NCBI GenBank assembly: GCA_051294375.1
Contig: CM119264.1
Location: forward strand, 18,851,948-18,915,947
Length of the DNA stretch: 64,000 bases
DNA from: Paraspadella gotoi
Lineage: Eukaryota; Chaetognatha
Direction of reading: 5' to 3'
The notes beneath the pieces are model-generated. The model did not search any database, was not told the origin of the DNA, and worked only from the letters and a program-made list of their open reading frames with translations. A program made the position numbers and the translations under genes. Below, piece after piece: positions 33,525 through 45,355 of the stretch (position 1 is its first letter; every line of letters begins with the position of its first letter).

Positions 33525-35835
33525 CCTCTTATCTTTCGCTATCTCTCTTTTTCTGTAAACTGTAGGTTTTTCTTGCTGCCCGGTTCAAATTCTGAGCCCT
33601 TCATGTTATTATTAATTAGTGCTCAATTTAGATTTCCTTGCCATTTTTTTTATTTCAAGAAGACGAAGGAAATTTTTTTTTTTTTGCCCCTCCTCGATTT
33701 TATTCGCGAGTTTTAATATTAATTCTATTGAGTTTTAAAATAAAATTTAACGATGAGAGAATAAGAAAAGGATATCGGAGGAGAAAATTTGAGCGTGTTT
33801 TTCTCTCGCAGAAAAATCATTTATTGCTAGATCAAGTCAAAAAATCCTAGACCTGCAATTTTTCTCTCCGGTGGGTGGGGGGGGGGAAGAACCCGTTAAG
33901 GAGAGGTGCACGAAAAGGCAGAATTGGAAAAAAAATATAGAGAAACAAAATGTCATCCATCATTTTTCTTCCAAATTTTTTCGGGTCGCTGATTCGAAGG
34001 AGAAAATGAATAAAGGGTGGACAAAAAAAGTGAATAATCCATTGCATTTTCTGTTCGAGAAAATATTTTTTGGTATATTTTATAGGTTGCTAAAGAGTGA
34101 TGATTGTTTTGGCATTGAAAAACCGTAACTGCCAAAATATCTGGCAATTTTTTTATTTTTATTAAAGTAACTCTCATTGCAAAAAATTACTCTTTATTAA
34201 ATTCAGAACGATCCTACATTTTATAATCCCTAAATGGGGAAAAACGATTTTTTTCAATTTATTATCTAAATAAGTTGATTTAAAAGACTGAAAATATTAT
34301 TATTTTTGACATCTTGTTTTGTAGCTATGCGATTTAAACTCTTTTTTTTCTCCTTCAGAAACGTCTGCGAACAGGCGAAGCAAGGCTGCGCGCCCATAAT
34401 GCGACAATACGGGTTCGCCTGGCCGGAGCGAATGAATTGCGACGGTCTCCCCGAATATGGAGACTCCAACAACCTCTGCATGGGTTGGGAGTACAACGCC
34501 ACCAACGATGGTTCTACTCCTCCGCCAAACGTTGCAGGCGGCGGGGCCACCCCGCCCTCGCCCTCCGGCGGCGCCGCTGGCGGTTCTGGCGGCGAGTCGG
34601 ACAGCGCCGGAAAGTGTAGGTGCAGTTGCCGCGACAACCTGGTCCCCCTGACTCGAGAGGATCACGCAGAAGTGTTTGACCGCGGGATCGTGACTGGTTC
34701 CGTGCCCAACTGCGCCAAGCCCTGTCGCTCGATGTACTTCAACGACGATGAACGAGCTTTCGTGTCTTTCTGGATTGGCCTGTGGGCGATCCTCTGCGGC
34801 CTCTCCACCCTCCTCACATGCCTCACTTTCTTCATCGACATGGAGAGGTTCCAGTATCCGGAGCGGCCTATAATTTTCATGTCCGGCTGCTACCTGATGG
34901 TCAGTGTCGGCTACGTGGTCCGCCTGGCGGTCGGTCACCAAGAGATCGCCTGTTCAGGTGATATCGTCCGCTACAACGCCACCGGCCCCGCCATATGCAC
35001 ATGCGTCTTTATCCTCATCTACTTCTTTGGCATGGCAGCCTGCATCTGGTGGGTATGCCTCTCATTCACCTGGTTCCTGGCCGCGGGTTTAAAATGGGGC
35101 TCCGAGGCCATCGCCTCCTACTCTCAGTATTTCCACCTGGCCGCCTGGTTTCTGCCCGCCGTGAAGACAGTGGCCGTGCTGGCGATGTCCTCAGTGGACG
35201 GGGATCCCGTTAGCGGCATCTGCTACGTGGGCAACCAGGACGTTGGCAACTTGCGGGGATTCGTTCTGGCGCCGCATTGCGTATACCTCGTCGTTGGCAT
35301 CCTCTTCCTCCTCGCCGGCTTCGTCTCCCTCTTCCGCATCCGCAGCGTGATCAAGCGCCAGGGCCATGGCCGAACCGACAAGTTGGAAAAACTCATGATC
35401 CGCATCGGCATCTTTACGGTTTTGTATACCGTACCGGCCTCCATCGTCATCGCCTGCCTCTTCTACGAACAGTACTACCGCGAGGCTTGGGAACACGCAA
35501 AGACTTGCTCGTGCGACGACGACGCCTCCGCTCTCGACGCTGTCACCGCCGCGGCTCCGCTTTCGCGACGGCCTCTACGGCCTGACTATGCCGTCTTTAT
35601 GCTCAAGTACTTCATGTGCCTGGTAGTCGGCATTACGTCGGGCTTTTGGATTTGGTCCGGCAAGACGGTCGAGTCTTGGCGAAAGTTCTACATGGGCAGC
35701 GTGTGCCGTCGAGGCGGCGAAGACTGCGCCCGTGTCGCCGGCGGTCCAAACTCTCCGTCGCCAGCACATCAGCTGCTCTACTGCAAGAGCATCACCCCGC
35801 CACCCTCAAAGAATCTGCCCGTTAGTCACGTTTGA
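30582..35835 (+). CDS. Frizzled Wnt receptor, Fz5/8 type
   Basis: Two exons, 30582-30871 and 34359-35835, split by a 3.5-kb intron inside the cysteine-rich domain at an R codon; about 588 residues from this Met. A hydrophobic leader ([14 protein letters not shown]) precedes the CRD, whose [26 protein letters not shown] and [11 protein letters not shown] segments are those of Fz5/Fz8. A Gly/Pro-rich linker and a Cys-containing neck follow. Then come seven membrane segments (first [20 protein letters not shown], last [14 protein letters not shown]). The last leads straight into the Dishevelled-binding KTxxxW motif (GKTVESW). The C-terminus LPVSHV fits a class I PDZ ligand. The third extracellular loop has an extra acidic/Ala-rich stretch. 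The receptor binds Wnt through the CRD and signals via Dishevelled. Start choice is uncertain because the frame is open upstream. Confidence 0.95.
33473..33522. repeat. Poly-T run of about 50 bases within the Frizzled intron
   Basis: An uninterrupted homopolymer; it could be the tail of a retroelement inserted in antisense, but no element body was recognised. Confidence 0.9.
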
Positions 35836-37649
35836 GAGGAAAGCCTTAAGTTGAGCGCCCACTGCCCACTTCCCAGTGCCCACCTTTTCCCTATTTTGGC
35901 CTCCTTACCTTTGATCCTAGAATAACCCTTACTTTCCCTTTTTTTTTACTTCTTGCCACTTTTTTCTAGTTCTAATATCCGGTGCTTTTTGCCCAATTTT
36001 GTTTCCCTTTTTCGCTCCTCTTACGAAAGCCTCAATCCCTCCTTATCCCTAATATAAGCTATGAACACTGTTTATTGCCTTTTAATTAATGATTATTATT
36101 ATTATGGTACTACAAATGAGTTTCAAATTCTCACAATAATGAAAATACATAATTTTTCCAAGATATCCAGTTATTCTTCCATGCTTCCACACAGGGTTTA
36201 TCATTCGTCTCGTTGTGGTATTATTTTTCATTTCATGAAAGTCTGCTCCGATCCGTACAGACAACTTAAAAACTTTCTTTGATCATCAGTTTAAAATGCG
36301 TACAGGCTCCTGTACAGGGTACAATATCCAGATTTTAAACCCAATTTGCTAGATTTGTTTTAATGTTTGCCTTTTAGTTTATTTTTAATTATTATTATTA
36401 TTATTTGTCTGAATGTTTGTATGTTTGTGATCTGTCATGCGTCTCATTGAAGCTGTTTAATCGAAAATTCAGGGTGCAGAAATGTTTTCGACTAGATAAA
36501 TGTGATAGTTAGAATAAATGTCACTATATATTATATTGTTGATGCTTGATCTTTGTAATGTGGTCAAAAAGAGAGACTTTGCCTTTGAAAATTTCCTTTG
36601 AAAATTATAAGCACTGGCCACTCGCCCACAATTCTGTGATAAATAAGTTTTTAAAAGAGAATGTAAATAGTGATGTTTTTGTTTTTAAGAAGTAGTAATT
36701 TTGTAAATAGACGCATTTTTACTTTCATGCTCACTAATACTCCAATTCGATTCGATTATCAAAAACCAATTTTCGAGGTTGTTTGCATTAAATACGTACA
36801 CTACAAACCAATTCAGTGCCACTTTATCGCATTTGTTGGCTCCAAAGATTACTTTTACTCTTTCTTCCCCCAATCCTTTTTCTAATACCTTCTCTCGGTC
36901 CTCGCTCTCCTTCCATTCTTACCCATCCATTCAATTTCTCGTTTTGACTCTCTTTGCCTTTACAGCACAAAAAAAAACAAAACAAACTAAAAGTGGTATT
37001 TAAAACAGTTTTTCGTGTTATTGAATGTTTTTTGTAGTTTTTAGAATTGTATGTATAAATAAGCTGTTAGTCGCTTTTTGTCGCATTGGCATTTCTTAAG
37101 CCCTACAAATCAACGAGGTCTTTATTTTAATTATTCAATCATCTTCAATATTATTCTAGCCAATTTTTTTAAAAAAGTTTTTACTCGAATAATAAAATTA
37201 ATGGAACTTCTCGAAGGGTTTGATTTTTGCTTTGATAACATCCGGCCAACGGTAGGAAGGCATCATTAATCACAGCTACTTTACGTATATCAGCTTTTTT
37301 TTTGTCGATATCTTCTTCCACTCTTTGACATGAGAGGAACTTTGTCAAAAAGGAGATCAAGAGATATGTGATAATTGAAATAAACGTAATAGACTAAAGA
37401 GTAGCAGTTTATAAAATAGTATAGAAGAGAGGGTCGCCTGTTACCTCAAAGAAGTATTAATCGTGATTCGTTACTACTTACCTTCGACGACAGCAACATC
37501 TAGAACAATCCAACCTCACGGTCATTTTCAAAAAAAAATTAAAATAAAAACTTTTAGATATAAGATAGATACGACGAATAAAACCAACGAAGAATAGTTA
37601 CTGGCAATTTGAATAATGCATACTCTATTATAATGAACGATATTTTTAC
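35836..37649. other. Frizzled 3' untranslated region and intergenic DNA
   Basis: T-rich DNA after the stop at 35835 is presumed to be the 3' untranslated region. No confident exon was found. A tiny minus-strand open stretch near 37200-37266 (MPSYRWPDVIKAKIKPFEKF) could be a last exon but is unsupported alone. Confidence 0.45.
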
Positions 37650-37820
37650 TATACAATACAATTGAATCTTAAATGTAAATTTTCTCGCCCAATAAGTAAT
37701 GAAGGACCCACACTTCGATGCGCTGCTCTCTTCGATCTTTTCGAATGCAGTGATTTCGCCAAAAACGATATTCTCGGCGAAGGATAGGGCGAAAGCTCGA
37801 GTCAGCTCCGCCGTTTGCAC
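37650..37820 (-). CDS. Possible coding exon, unrecognised
   Basis: On the minus strand, an AAAG acceptor (like others in this window) precedes an open block beginning VQTAELTRAFALSFAENIVF and ending near a GTAAAA donor at 37649. Composition is exon-like and unlike the surrounding AT-rich DNA. I recognise no family and could not connect it to other exons with confidence, so it may be an isolated fragment. Confidence 0.3.
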
Positions 37821-39440
37821 CTTTGGATGGCAGAAAAGGAGTTAAACCTCACAAATTATAACCTCAGAACAGATTTCTAGCCTTCGCTCCAAAAAAAAGT
37901 TCGATCCCCTCAAGTTCCACTTGGCAGCTTAGAGATCGGGGCCAAGCGTCGTCCTCGTCGTCGTCTTCTCCGCCGTCGCCGGCCTGCCTCCGCTATTATT
38001 ATAATCCCCTCATTACAAGAGATTACGAGGACAATGCTGTTTCTTAATTCTTCCAAAACGACAAGGGGAAAAAAAAAAGTCCACCACCCCGGATGATAAG
38101 GAGAAATTGGGATGGTGGCACATTGAAGGGTTGGCCATATTACTTCTTTATTTCTTAATTTTTAAAAAGCTTATAAAAATCTTACCGTCATAAGACCTAA
38201 CAAGATATGGTTTAATATTCGCCGATTCCGTCTTGGTGGTCCTTAAGCATTTTTTCACTACTTTGAATAAATAAATTTTTCATCTTCAAAAGTAAATAAA
38301 TTTTTTTGGGGGGTTTGTTCCTTATATTTGCGAAAAAATGGCAGTTTCACGGAGAAATAAAAAGGGTTTTAGTGAAAAATGAGACCGTAAGTTGAAAAGA
38401 TTTTAATTTTTCATGAACATCGGTTCGTTTACTCTCAATACACGACCAAAAAAATCACAGGTTTCGTCAGAGTGCCGCAAAAAATTGGAAAAAAAAGTTT
38501 AGTATTTTTTGCCTCGTATTTTTCACCCTGACAGATTTTCCTTTTCCGTTCTCTTTTCTTTTTTTTTGGTTTCTTTTTTGTTCCATTGTTTCTCTCCTTC
38601 TCCCTCTCTCCGTCTTTTATTTCATTGAGTTGCGCTACTTTCCGTCGACCTCCTTAAAGATCGAATTTATCTTTGTCGTTTAACTTCTCTACGCTCCGCC
38701 GAATTCGAACAGAACGCCTTCGACCTCTCTTTCTCTTCTCTTTCTCGTTCTCTCCTCTCTTCCCTCTCTTCTCTTCCATTCCACATTAAGGGAGCCTAAT
38801 GGAACCCTCGTCCTTCCTCATCCTCTTCTCTCTCCCATCGGCTTAAGCCGGGCGGTCCTTCTGGGCCCCTATCCTTCTTTCCCTCCCTGTTCTCGAATTA
38901 GTTTTTTGTTTGTCTCTCTCCTTTTACTTTTCTTTTCCCTCATTCTGAGTGAGCTTAGCCTTAGCCTTAGGAATATACCCCGTGTCAGCCTAAGCCGATC
39001 CATACCTCTCTTCTCCTCTCCCCTATAATTGGTTTAGGACAAGGGTTGGGTTTTTCATTTTTATTATGCTTATTAAGCTTAAGGATTTCATCAAGCCAGG
39101 CTCAGCAATGTTTTATTTTATATTTTTAATCGCGTAGGTATGTATTTATTGTTTGATCCTTATAAATCTTGATATTTTTTGACAAAGTTGAGGAATGACA
39201 TAGTAAATGTTACAAGTTATGCCTTTTACTATACTTTAATACTTTAATTCCATGCAAAGTTTTGATGTATTATAAACCAAGAAAGAGAGAGAAGCGAAAG
39301 ATTTCCTTGTTTAGGTAAATCTCTTTCAGCCCTTTCCAGTCATCAGTCAACCTTCAAGTCTATTCACTGAACTGAAGCAATGTCATTGATAAATGGATTT
39401 TTTCTTTTCTTTCTTTCAGTTGCCAAGCTGCCCTGCGATT

Positions 39441-39498
<58 letters not shown>

Positions 39499-39762
39499 AC
39501 TTTGCGTAATTCTATATCATGCTTCCTCAAGAGTTATTTTTATTTTTATCAAATTATGTTTTAGAAATAAAGTGCACGATTTTTTTAACTGAAAGTTGAA
39601 GGTGAATCGAAGCAATAGTTTTGTTTTATCAGTTCCCTTCGCCTCAATGCAAACGTTATCAATCATACTTAGCTCGGACTCTCCTGTCATACGATCGTCA
39701 ATTTCGATACAGCAAATTTTTGACAATCGCTGGAGACGGTGTTCACCTCGTTAACTATATTC

Positions 39763-39843
<81 letters not shown>

Positions 39844-40945
39844 CTCTATTCCTGTCTCTTCATTCTTTCTCCACCTCTCTCTTAATCAAAATCAGTAAAA
39901 TATATCTGACACGGCGAGTAATTAACTTATAGTATAAAATTTAAACGTAAATCCAATTCTGTTGATAGCCAATATAGCACGGTTAAAATAACATTAGGTA
40001 ATGACAGAACATATTTTAAATTAATAGCCGAATGAAATACGCGACAGACCATTTTACTCTAATTTAGCTTACGTCTCTCCCGTCGAGACCAGCCCCGATA
40101 TCCTTTTTTATAAAATGATAAAATTTGATTTACGAATCAAGATTAAAACTTTTTAATCCGTTAAATCGGCTACTAAGTTTGGAATTGATTATTGAGGGAA
40201 TATCGAACTTGGCCACCTACATCGAATCTAACCTTTTTTTTTTCGTTTAGATGACAAACCATTTATCTTTACTTTAATTAATATTCACGATTTTAAAAAT
40301 GCTAAAGGGGTTCGAGACAAAGAATTTAATTGATTTTCGGTTGAGGAAACATAATTAATTGCGACTTAAAAACGTGAAGTTGAAATTTTAACAACAAAAT
40401 TAATCATCTTCTCGGAGGGACGAAAAAGTACGATGTGAGAGAAGGTTATGGAACACCAGCTTAATTCATTTTTTCTTTCCTTAATAGATAAAAATCTACT
40501 TCGAAAGGAAAATTTTACCGAAATTTTTTTTCGTAACCCTCCTTTTTTTTGGTTTTTTTTTCATTCTTTGGCAAAACTGGTTATTAAAACAACTATTTCT
40601 TTCCGTTCTCTGGATTTTTTCAAGAACTCATACCATCCCAATGCCCATTAAAGCATGTTCGACCTGGATCAAAGTAAGAATTTAAAGAGAGTCGACGGTC
40701 AATCAAGCTTTTTCTCCCTTCAATGACGACCGCACGTCGCTAACCCGACACAAATACACTGTCATTCCGATGCAAGCAGTGGCAACGCAAGCTGGGCCTC
40801 GAATGGAAGAACAAATAATTAAAAGGACGTTAAAAAGCTCTGAGGGTTTTTGGGAATTATTTGCCCAAGAAAAAAAAATTGGGGAAACAGAATCTCGGAG
40901 ACGAGGGAAGGTTTCGACGACGAGAGGTAGATTAGGAAGACATGT

Positions 40946-41007
<62 letters not shown>

Positions 41008-41077
41008 CTCTTTGACCGAAAACTCGGTTTAATTTATTTTATTTTAAATTAAAGTTTCGAAAAATGATGGAGTGTTC

Positions 41078-41217
41078 GTTAAATTTGACAATTTTTTCAT
41101 CAGATGAAATTTTTTAAAGTTCTAATGAGTAACAGGTCCTGTGAAACGTCGAATAATTAAATACGTCTTATGACGTTTCTGCTTTTAAAATTCATCATTA
41201 GAATCACCAAATTTAAC
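41078..41217. repeat. Imperfect inverted repeat
   Basis: Nested matching arms: GTTAAATTTG (41078) with CAAATTTAAC (41208), TTCTAATGA (41120) with TCATTAGAA (41195), and GAAACGTC (41143) with GACGTTTC (41172). It is probably a small palindromic element, possibly related to the palindromes at 6.5 and 59.2 kb. Confidence 0.65.
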
Positions 41218-41888
41218 TGACCTCAGGATCTTGGCACTAAATTAGATATAAAATTATAATCATTCAGTTTCTAATATCTTTAAAAACGCAAATCTTTTTG
41301 TCAATTATTACCAAGTATTAGAATATCCCTCTACTCAATGAATATGAAATCGTTGGGAATTTTAACATCGCTTGTAACGAGGATCCCAACGCCTCGAATT
41401 CCCAAAATGTCAGACGAGGAAAACAAAAAAAATATTTAGACGACAAAAGGAAGAAACTATTCGTGGCAATTTCCATCCGCAGATTCGATGGAGAAAAGTT
41501 TTTTTAACTCGGAATGATATTTTGAGAGAGAGAAAGACAGAGAAAGAGAGACAGGGGGGGAGAGAGAGAGAAAGTTGGAAATTATGATGCTCGAAATCGA
41601 AGTTAACTTTTTGTCCTTTCTTTTCAGTCATCGCTCTCAGAAAACTAACAAATTATACATTAAATTATTTTCGACATTTCAGTATCCGCGTAGCCATTAT
41701 CGTCGTCCGAGACGTAACATCGATAAAAAGACGGCCAATCAGACACTGCATTTTTATCCGTCCAATCAGATCTTGCGTCTCTGCTCCGGTGCCAGAGTGA
41801 CGTCAAGCATCGACGCCTTCGTCATTAATCAAAAGAGAAAAGCAAAGAAGAAAAGAGGAGAAAAAAATCGTCGATGAAGATGGGAACG

Positions 41889-42003
<115 letters not shown>

Positions 42004-43273
42004 CCCTCCCGCAGTTGGAACCAGAACCGCTCGTTATAACCTAAAAAATGAAGCGGGTTTTTGTGTGGGAGGTCATGTGCCGGAGCCGTCCGGAGTATTA
42101 CGGGGACCCGGGTCTGACAGGTCTGAGACGGAAAATTGATGGATGGACCGATTGATTGATTGATTTCGTCCCTCGTCGTGTTTGAGTTGTCGAGGCGTGG
42201 GCTTAATGAGTGGCACGAAAAAATGAGACAGAGGGAGATTGAGAGAGAGAAAGAGGTATTCGCGGTTTGTCCTATTTGCTAGAAAATAGATCAACAGTGG
42301 GTCTTCATTTGTAAAAATGTAAGTTGTAAGTTGTACGATATTGTATTTATGTACTTTTCTATTCTTTCAATCGTAATGACAAAACAGATAAACTTCAAAT
42401 AAATAAACTTAGCTAAATAGTATTTAAATATGATTGGATTTCAAATGATTTTGGAAACAACTTCAACTTCAATTCAGTTTCTTAAAACTCAAATTTCAGG
42501 ATAAAATTGTTTTTTCTTGTGGACTTCAATTCGTTTTGTCAGTTGTCCCTAAAAATGAAGAAGCGCTCAGATTTGGCGTGGATTGATGAGATCGCCTCGA
42601 CCTTGTTTCTTGGGTGGCACGAGGTAAACCAATTTTCCGAAACACGAAATCCACGAGTTTTATTTTCATGGGCAACAAAAGCTCGCTCAATGTCAAATAC
42701 AAAAAGAAAAACCAAACTAATTACTAATTTAGATTTCAATTCCAGCAGTTAGAGTCAATTATAACAATTAACTCACCATAACCCACCATAGCCCATCAGG
42801 AGCAAGATAGCTTATTTCATGAATGAATAGTTTTTTTGATCTGTTGTACTAGGTAATTCATAAACTCCTAGTTAATTGTAGCAAGATGACGAATTCAATT
42901 CAATCTTTTGCTCCTGGGGTCTGGATAATCAAATCTTCAGGGTCGTAATAATTGATGCGACGAGGGCGTATATAAACATGGGATTATCACGGCTTTTTTA
43001 AAAAGCGTTCTCGTGCCAGAGGAAGGCGTCCGGTCGTCAAACGCGAAAGTTCTGATTTTGGGACGTCTACATCGATGTCGCGCCTCTGGGAAAAAATGTT
43101 AAATAATCAAAATCGTGTCTCCAATGACTTGATTGATTAATTGATTGTTTTAAATCGTGACTCCAATGGACCACTGATTGCGTCGATGTTTCCAGTTCCA
43201 GGATGACAAAATTATGATATGATTACTATTGTGTTTAGCAAACGTCATTTTACCACCTTTTTTATTTTTCGTG

Positions 43274-43757
43274 CAGAAAGGACCCTTGAGGCAATGGAGT
43301 TTTTACGAGAGAGAACGGAGAACCAAGTACGACAGAGGACGAAGGAAGGAGAGGAAGGAAAGAAATTAGGCCGAAATAACGTAAAAGCGAAAAAAAAGCA
43401 GAGAGGAAAGAGCTGAGAGAGATAGGAAAGAGTAGATATCAGGAGAGAGCTCCATTGGCTAGACTGAAGAGAATGGCGAAAGATCAGTTGAGACCGGACA
43501 ACATGCAAACGAAAAGAGAATACTGAATACGTAAACACGGGAGGAGACAGGAAGGCGGAAATAAATAAAGGGTAGAGGAATTTGATGAGCAGGTAAAGGC
43601 AATGGCATATAGGAATTGGGAAAGCTACCAGAATCCCATCCGGTGGAGCCCAAAAGACGGACCTCGGCTAATGGGAACATCGAGAATAAGACCCATAGAG
43701 CAAAGAGCAACTAGAAGACAGAGCAAGCTGCCATCGCTATTTCAAAAGAGTCCATAA
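43274..43757 (+). pseudogene. Possible degraded or spliced coding region, unrecognised
   Basis: Starting after a GCAG, one frame reads QKGPLRQWSFYERERRTKYD. From 43380 another frame reads through to 43757 with only two internal stops (near 43527 and 43566), including ERAPLARLKRMAKDQLRPDN and YRNWESYQNPIRWSPKDGPR. Trp, Arg and Pro content looks like protein sequence. No consistent splice solution was found and no family is recognised. It could be a pseudogene, a retroelement ORF remnant or an intact gene with sequence errors. Confidence 0.3.
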
Positions 43758-45355
43758 TTGTACAATGCATATTGCATAACCTTTAAATTATTAATTAATT
43801 TCAGCGTCTTAAATCTCCTAGGATCTCCTATTTCACTCGGTTTTCCATTCCGTTATTCGCTCTTTCATAAAAGTCCAGTCTTACAAGGATGCTGCTCGCG
43901 GCGATGTTTGAGATTGAAATTTTGACTAAAGTGGGCGAAATATATAACAATCTTTTAAATATAAAATCTCAAAGAATATGATTTACAGATTACCAGAAGA
44001 CTTCTTTACACCTGGGTTTTATGTCAAAGATTCTTGAAGGAGGATTTTTTTTTCTCCAGATTTTTATTTTCCGTTTCTTTGTTCCCGATAGATTTTTTTG
44101 TCATTTCCCGCTGAGTCGTTTGATAAAGAAGGGAGATATGGCAATATTTTTCGGTCTACTTCATTCTCAGACTCGGTCCATTGATCCACCAGCATAAATG
44201 AAACAGGAAGAGAAATATTTTGTTCGATATACAACTCACCACTCACTCATGAGTAGTACAACTAGATTAATCGACCTACCTTGGCAAGTAGAACCGACTG
44301 AAAAATTTTGAAAATTTAATCCGAGCAGTAAAAGAATTATATATGTATGTAATTTTATTCGAATACAACAAGGTTGATTCAGTACAATCATCATCAACAG
44401 ACAAACATAGACTAAGTCTGAGCAAACGAAAAACATAATAAAATAGAGAGAAAAAAAACAAAAACAGTTAATTAAAAAAAATAATTAATTTAAAATTGTT
44501 CTTATGTTGTAAAAAACGGAACAAGTTTCTGATGAACAGTATTTTTCATTGTATAGATCTTTGAGATAAAGGTTTTTTATTATTAGAATTATAAATTATT
44601 CTATTATCTTACACTCAAACTGTGAAATGGTAAAAGACAAATATTGTCTAAACCTTGCAATTTTGATTTCCTGAAGTTGGCTATCGGACTCTCTCTCTCT
44701 TCCTGTCTCTCCGTCTCTCTTTCTTCCTGTTTCTCCTTCTCTCTCAATATTTCTCTTCTTTCTCTTTCTCCGTTCTCCAACTTGAGGGACGCGTGGAAAA
44801 TCCTAAAAACCGTTTATCAATGTCGTTGTTGCGATGTTGTTTCATTTATCTTGGACGATATCGGGGGAGAATCTCGACCCATGCCAGCGTGTTATGCATG
44901 AGATGGAAACGAGGTATGCATTAAAATGGTTCTGCTATGGAAATATAACTTCCTATCAGCGTTTCTTTCGATAAACATAAATAAAAAATTATTGATACGG
45001 TATATGTATTGTGTAAGTTAATGTAAATAGTGCGTGTGTAATAATTTCAAAGCTAATCTGAGAATCTAAAAAATGATGCCTTATTGCAACTCTTTTATAT
45101 CCTAATTTCTCAATTTTCGGTTTCTCTGTCGCCGATTTCGATTTGTATTCGGAAAGGAACATCTTGAGCTCGCTATCTCCATCGAACTTAAGAAGGATCA
45201 TTTTTCAAGGGTTTTGCTTGGAACTGAGATATCAAATGGGTCGCGAAGATTGGATGTTCGAACACTCGGTCAACTCGAATAAAGATCTCGAAAGGGAACC
45301 GGTGGCGTAGTTAGCGTTGATACCGAATATTCTCTGCGTAGGATATGGCGGAAGA
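43758..45355. other. Upstream flank of the stathmin-like gene
   Basis: AT-rich with a T/C-rich block at about 44690-44775. A stretch at about 45124-45304 is open in the same frame as exon 1 of the next gene but is closed by a TAG at 45305, so it is treated as untranslated. Confidence 0.45.

Noticed and set aside
41120-41160. Active hammerhead ribozyme
   Set aside because: The core would read CUAAUGA, changing an essential G, and helix I is poor; reported only as a palindrome.
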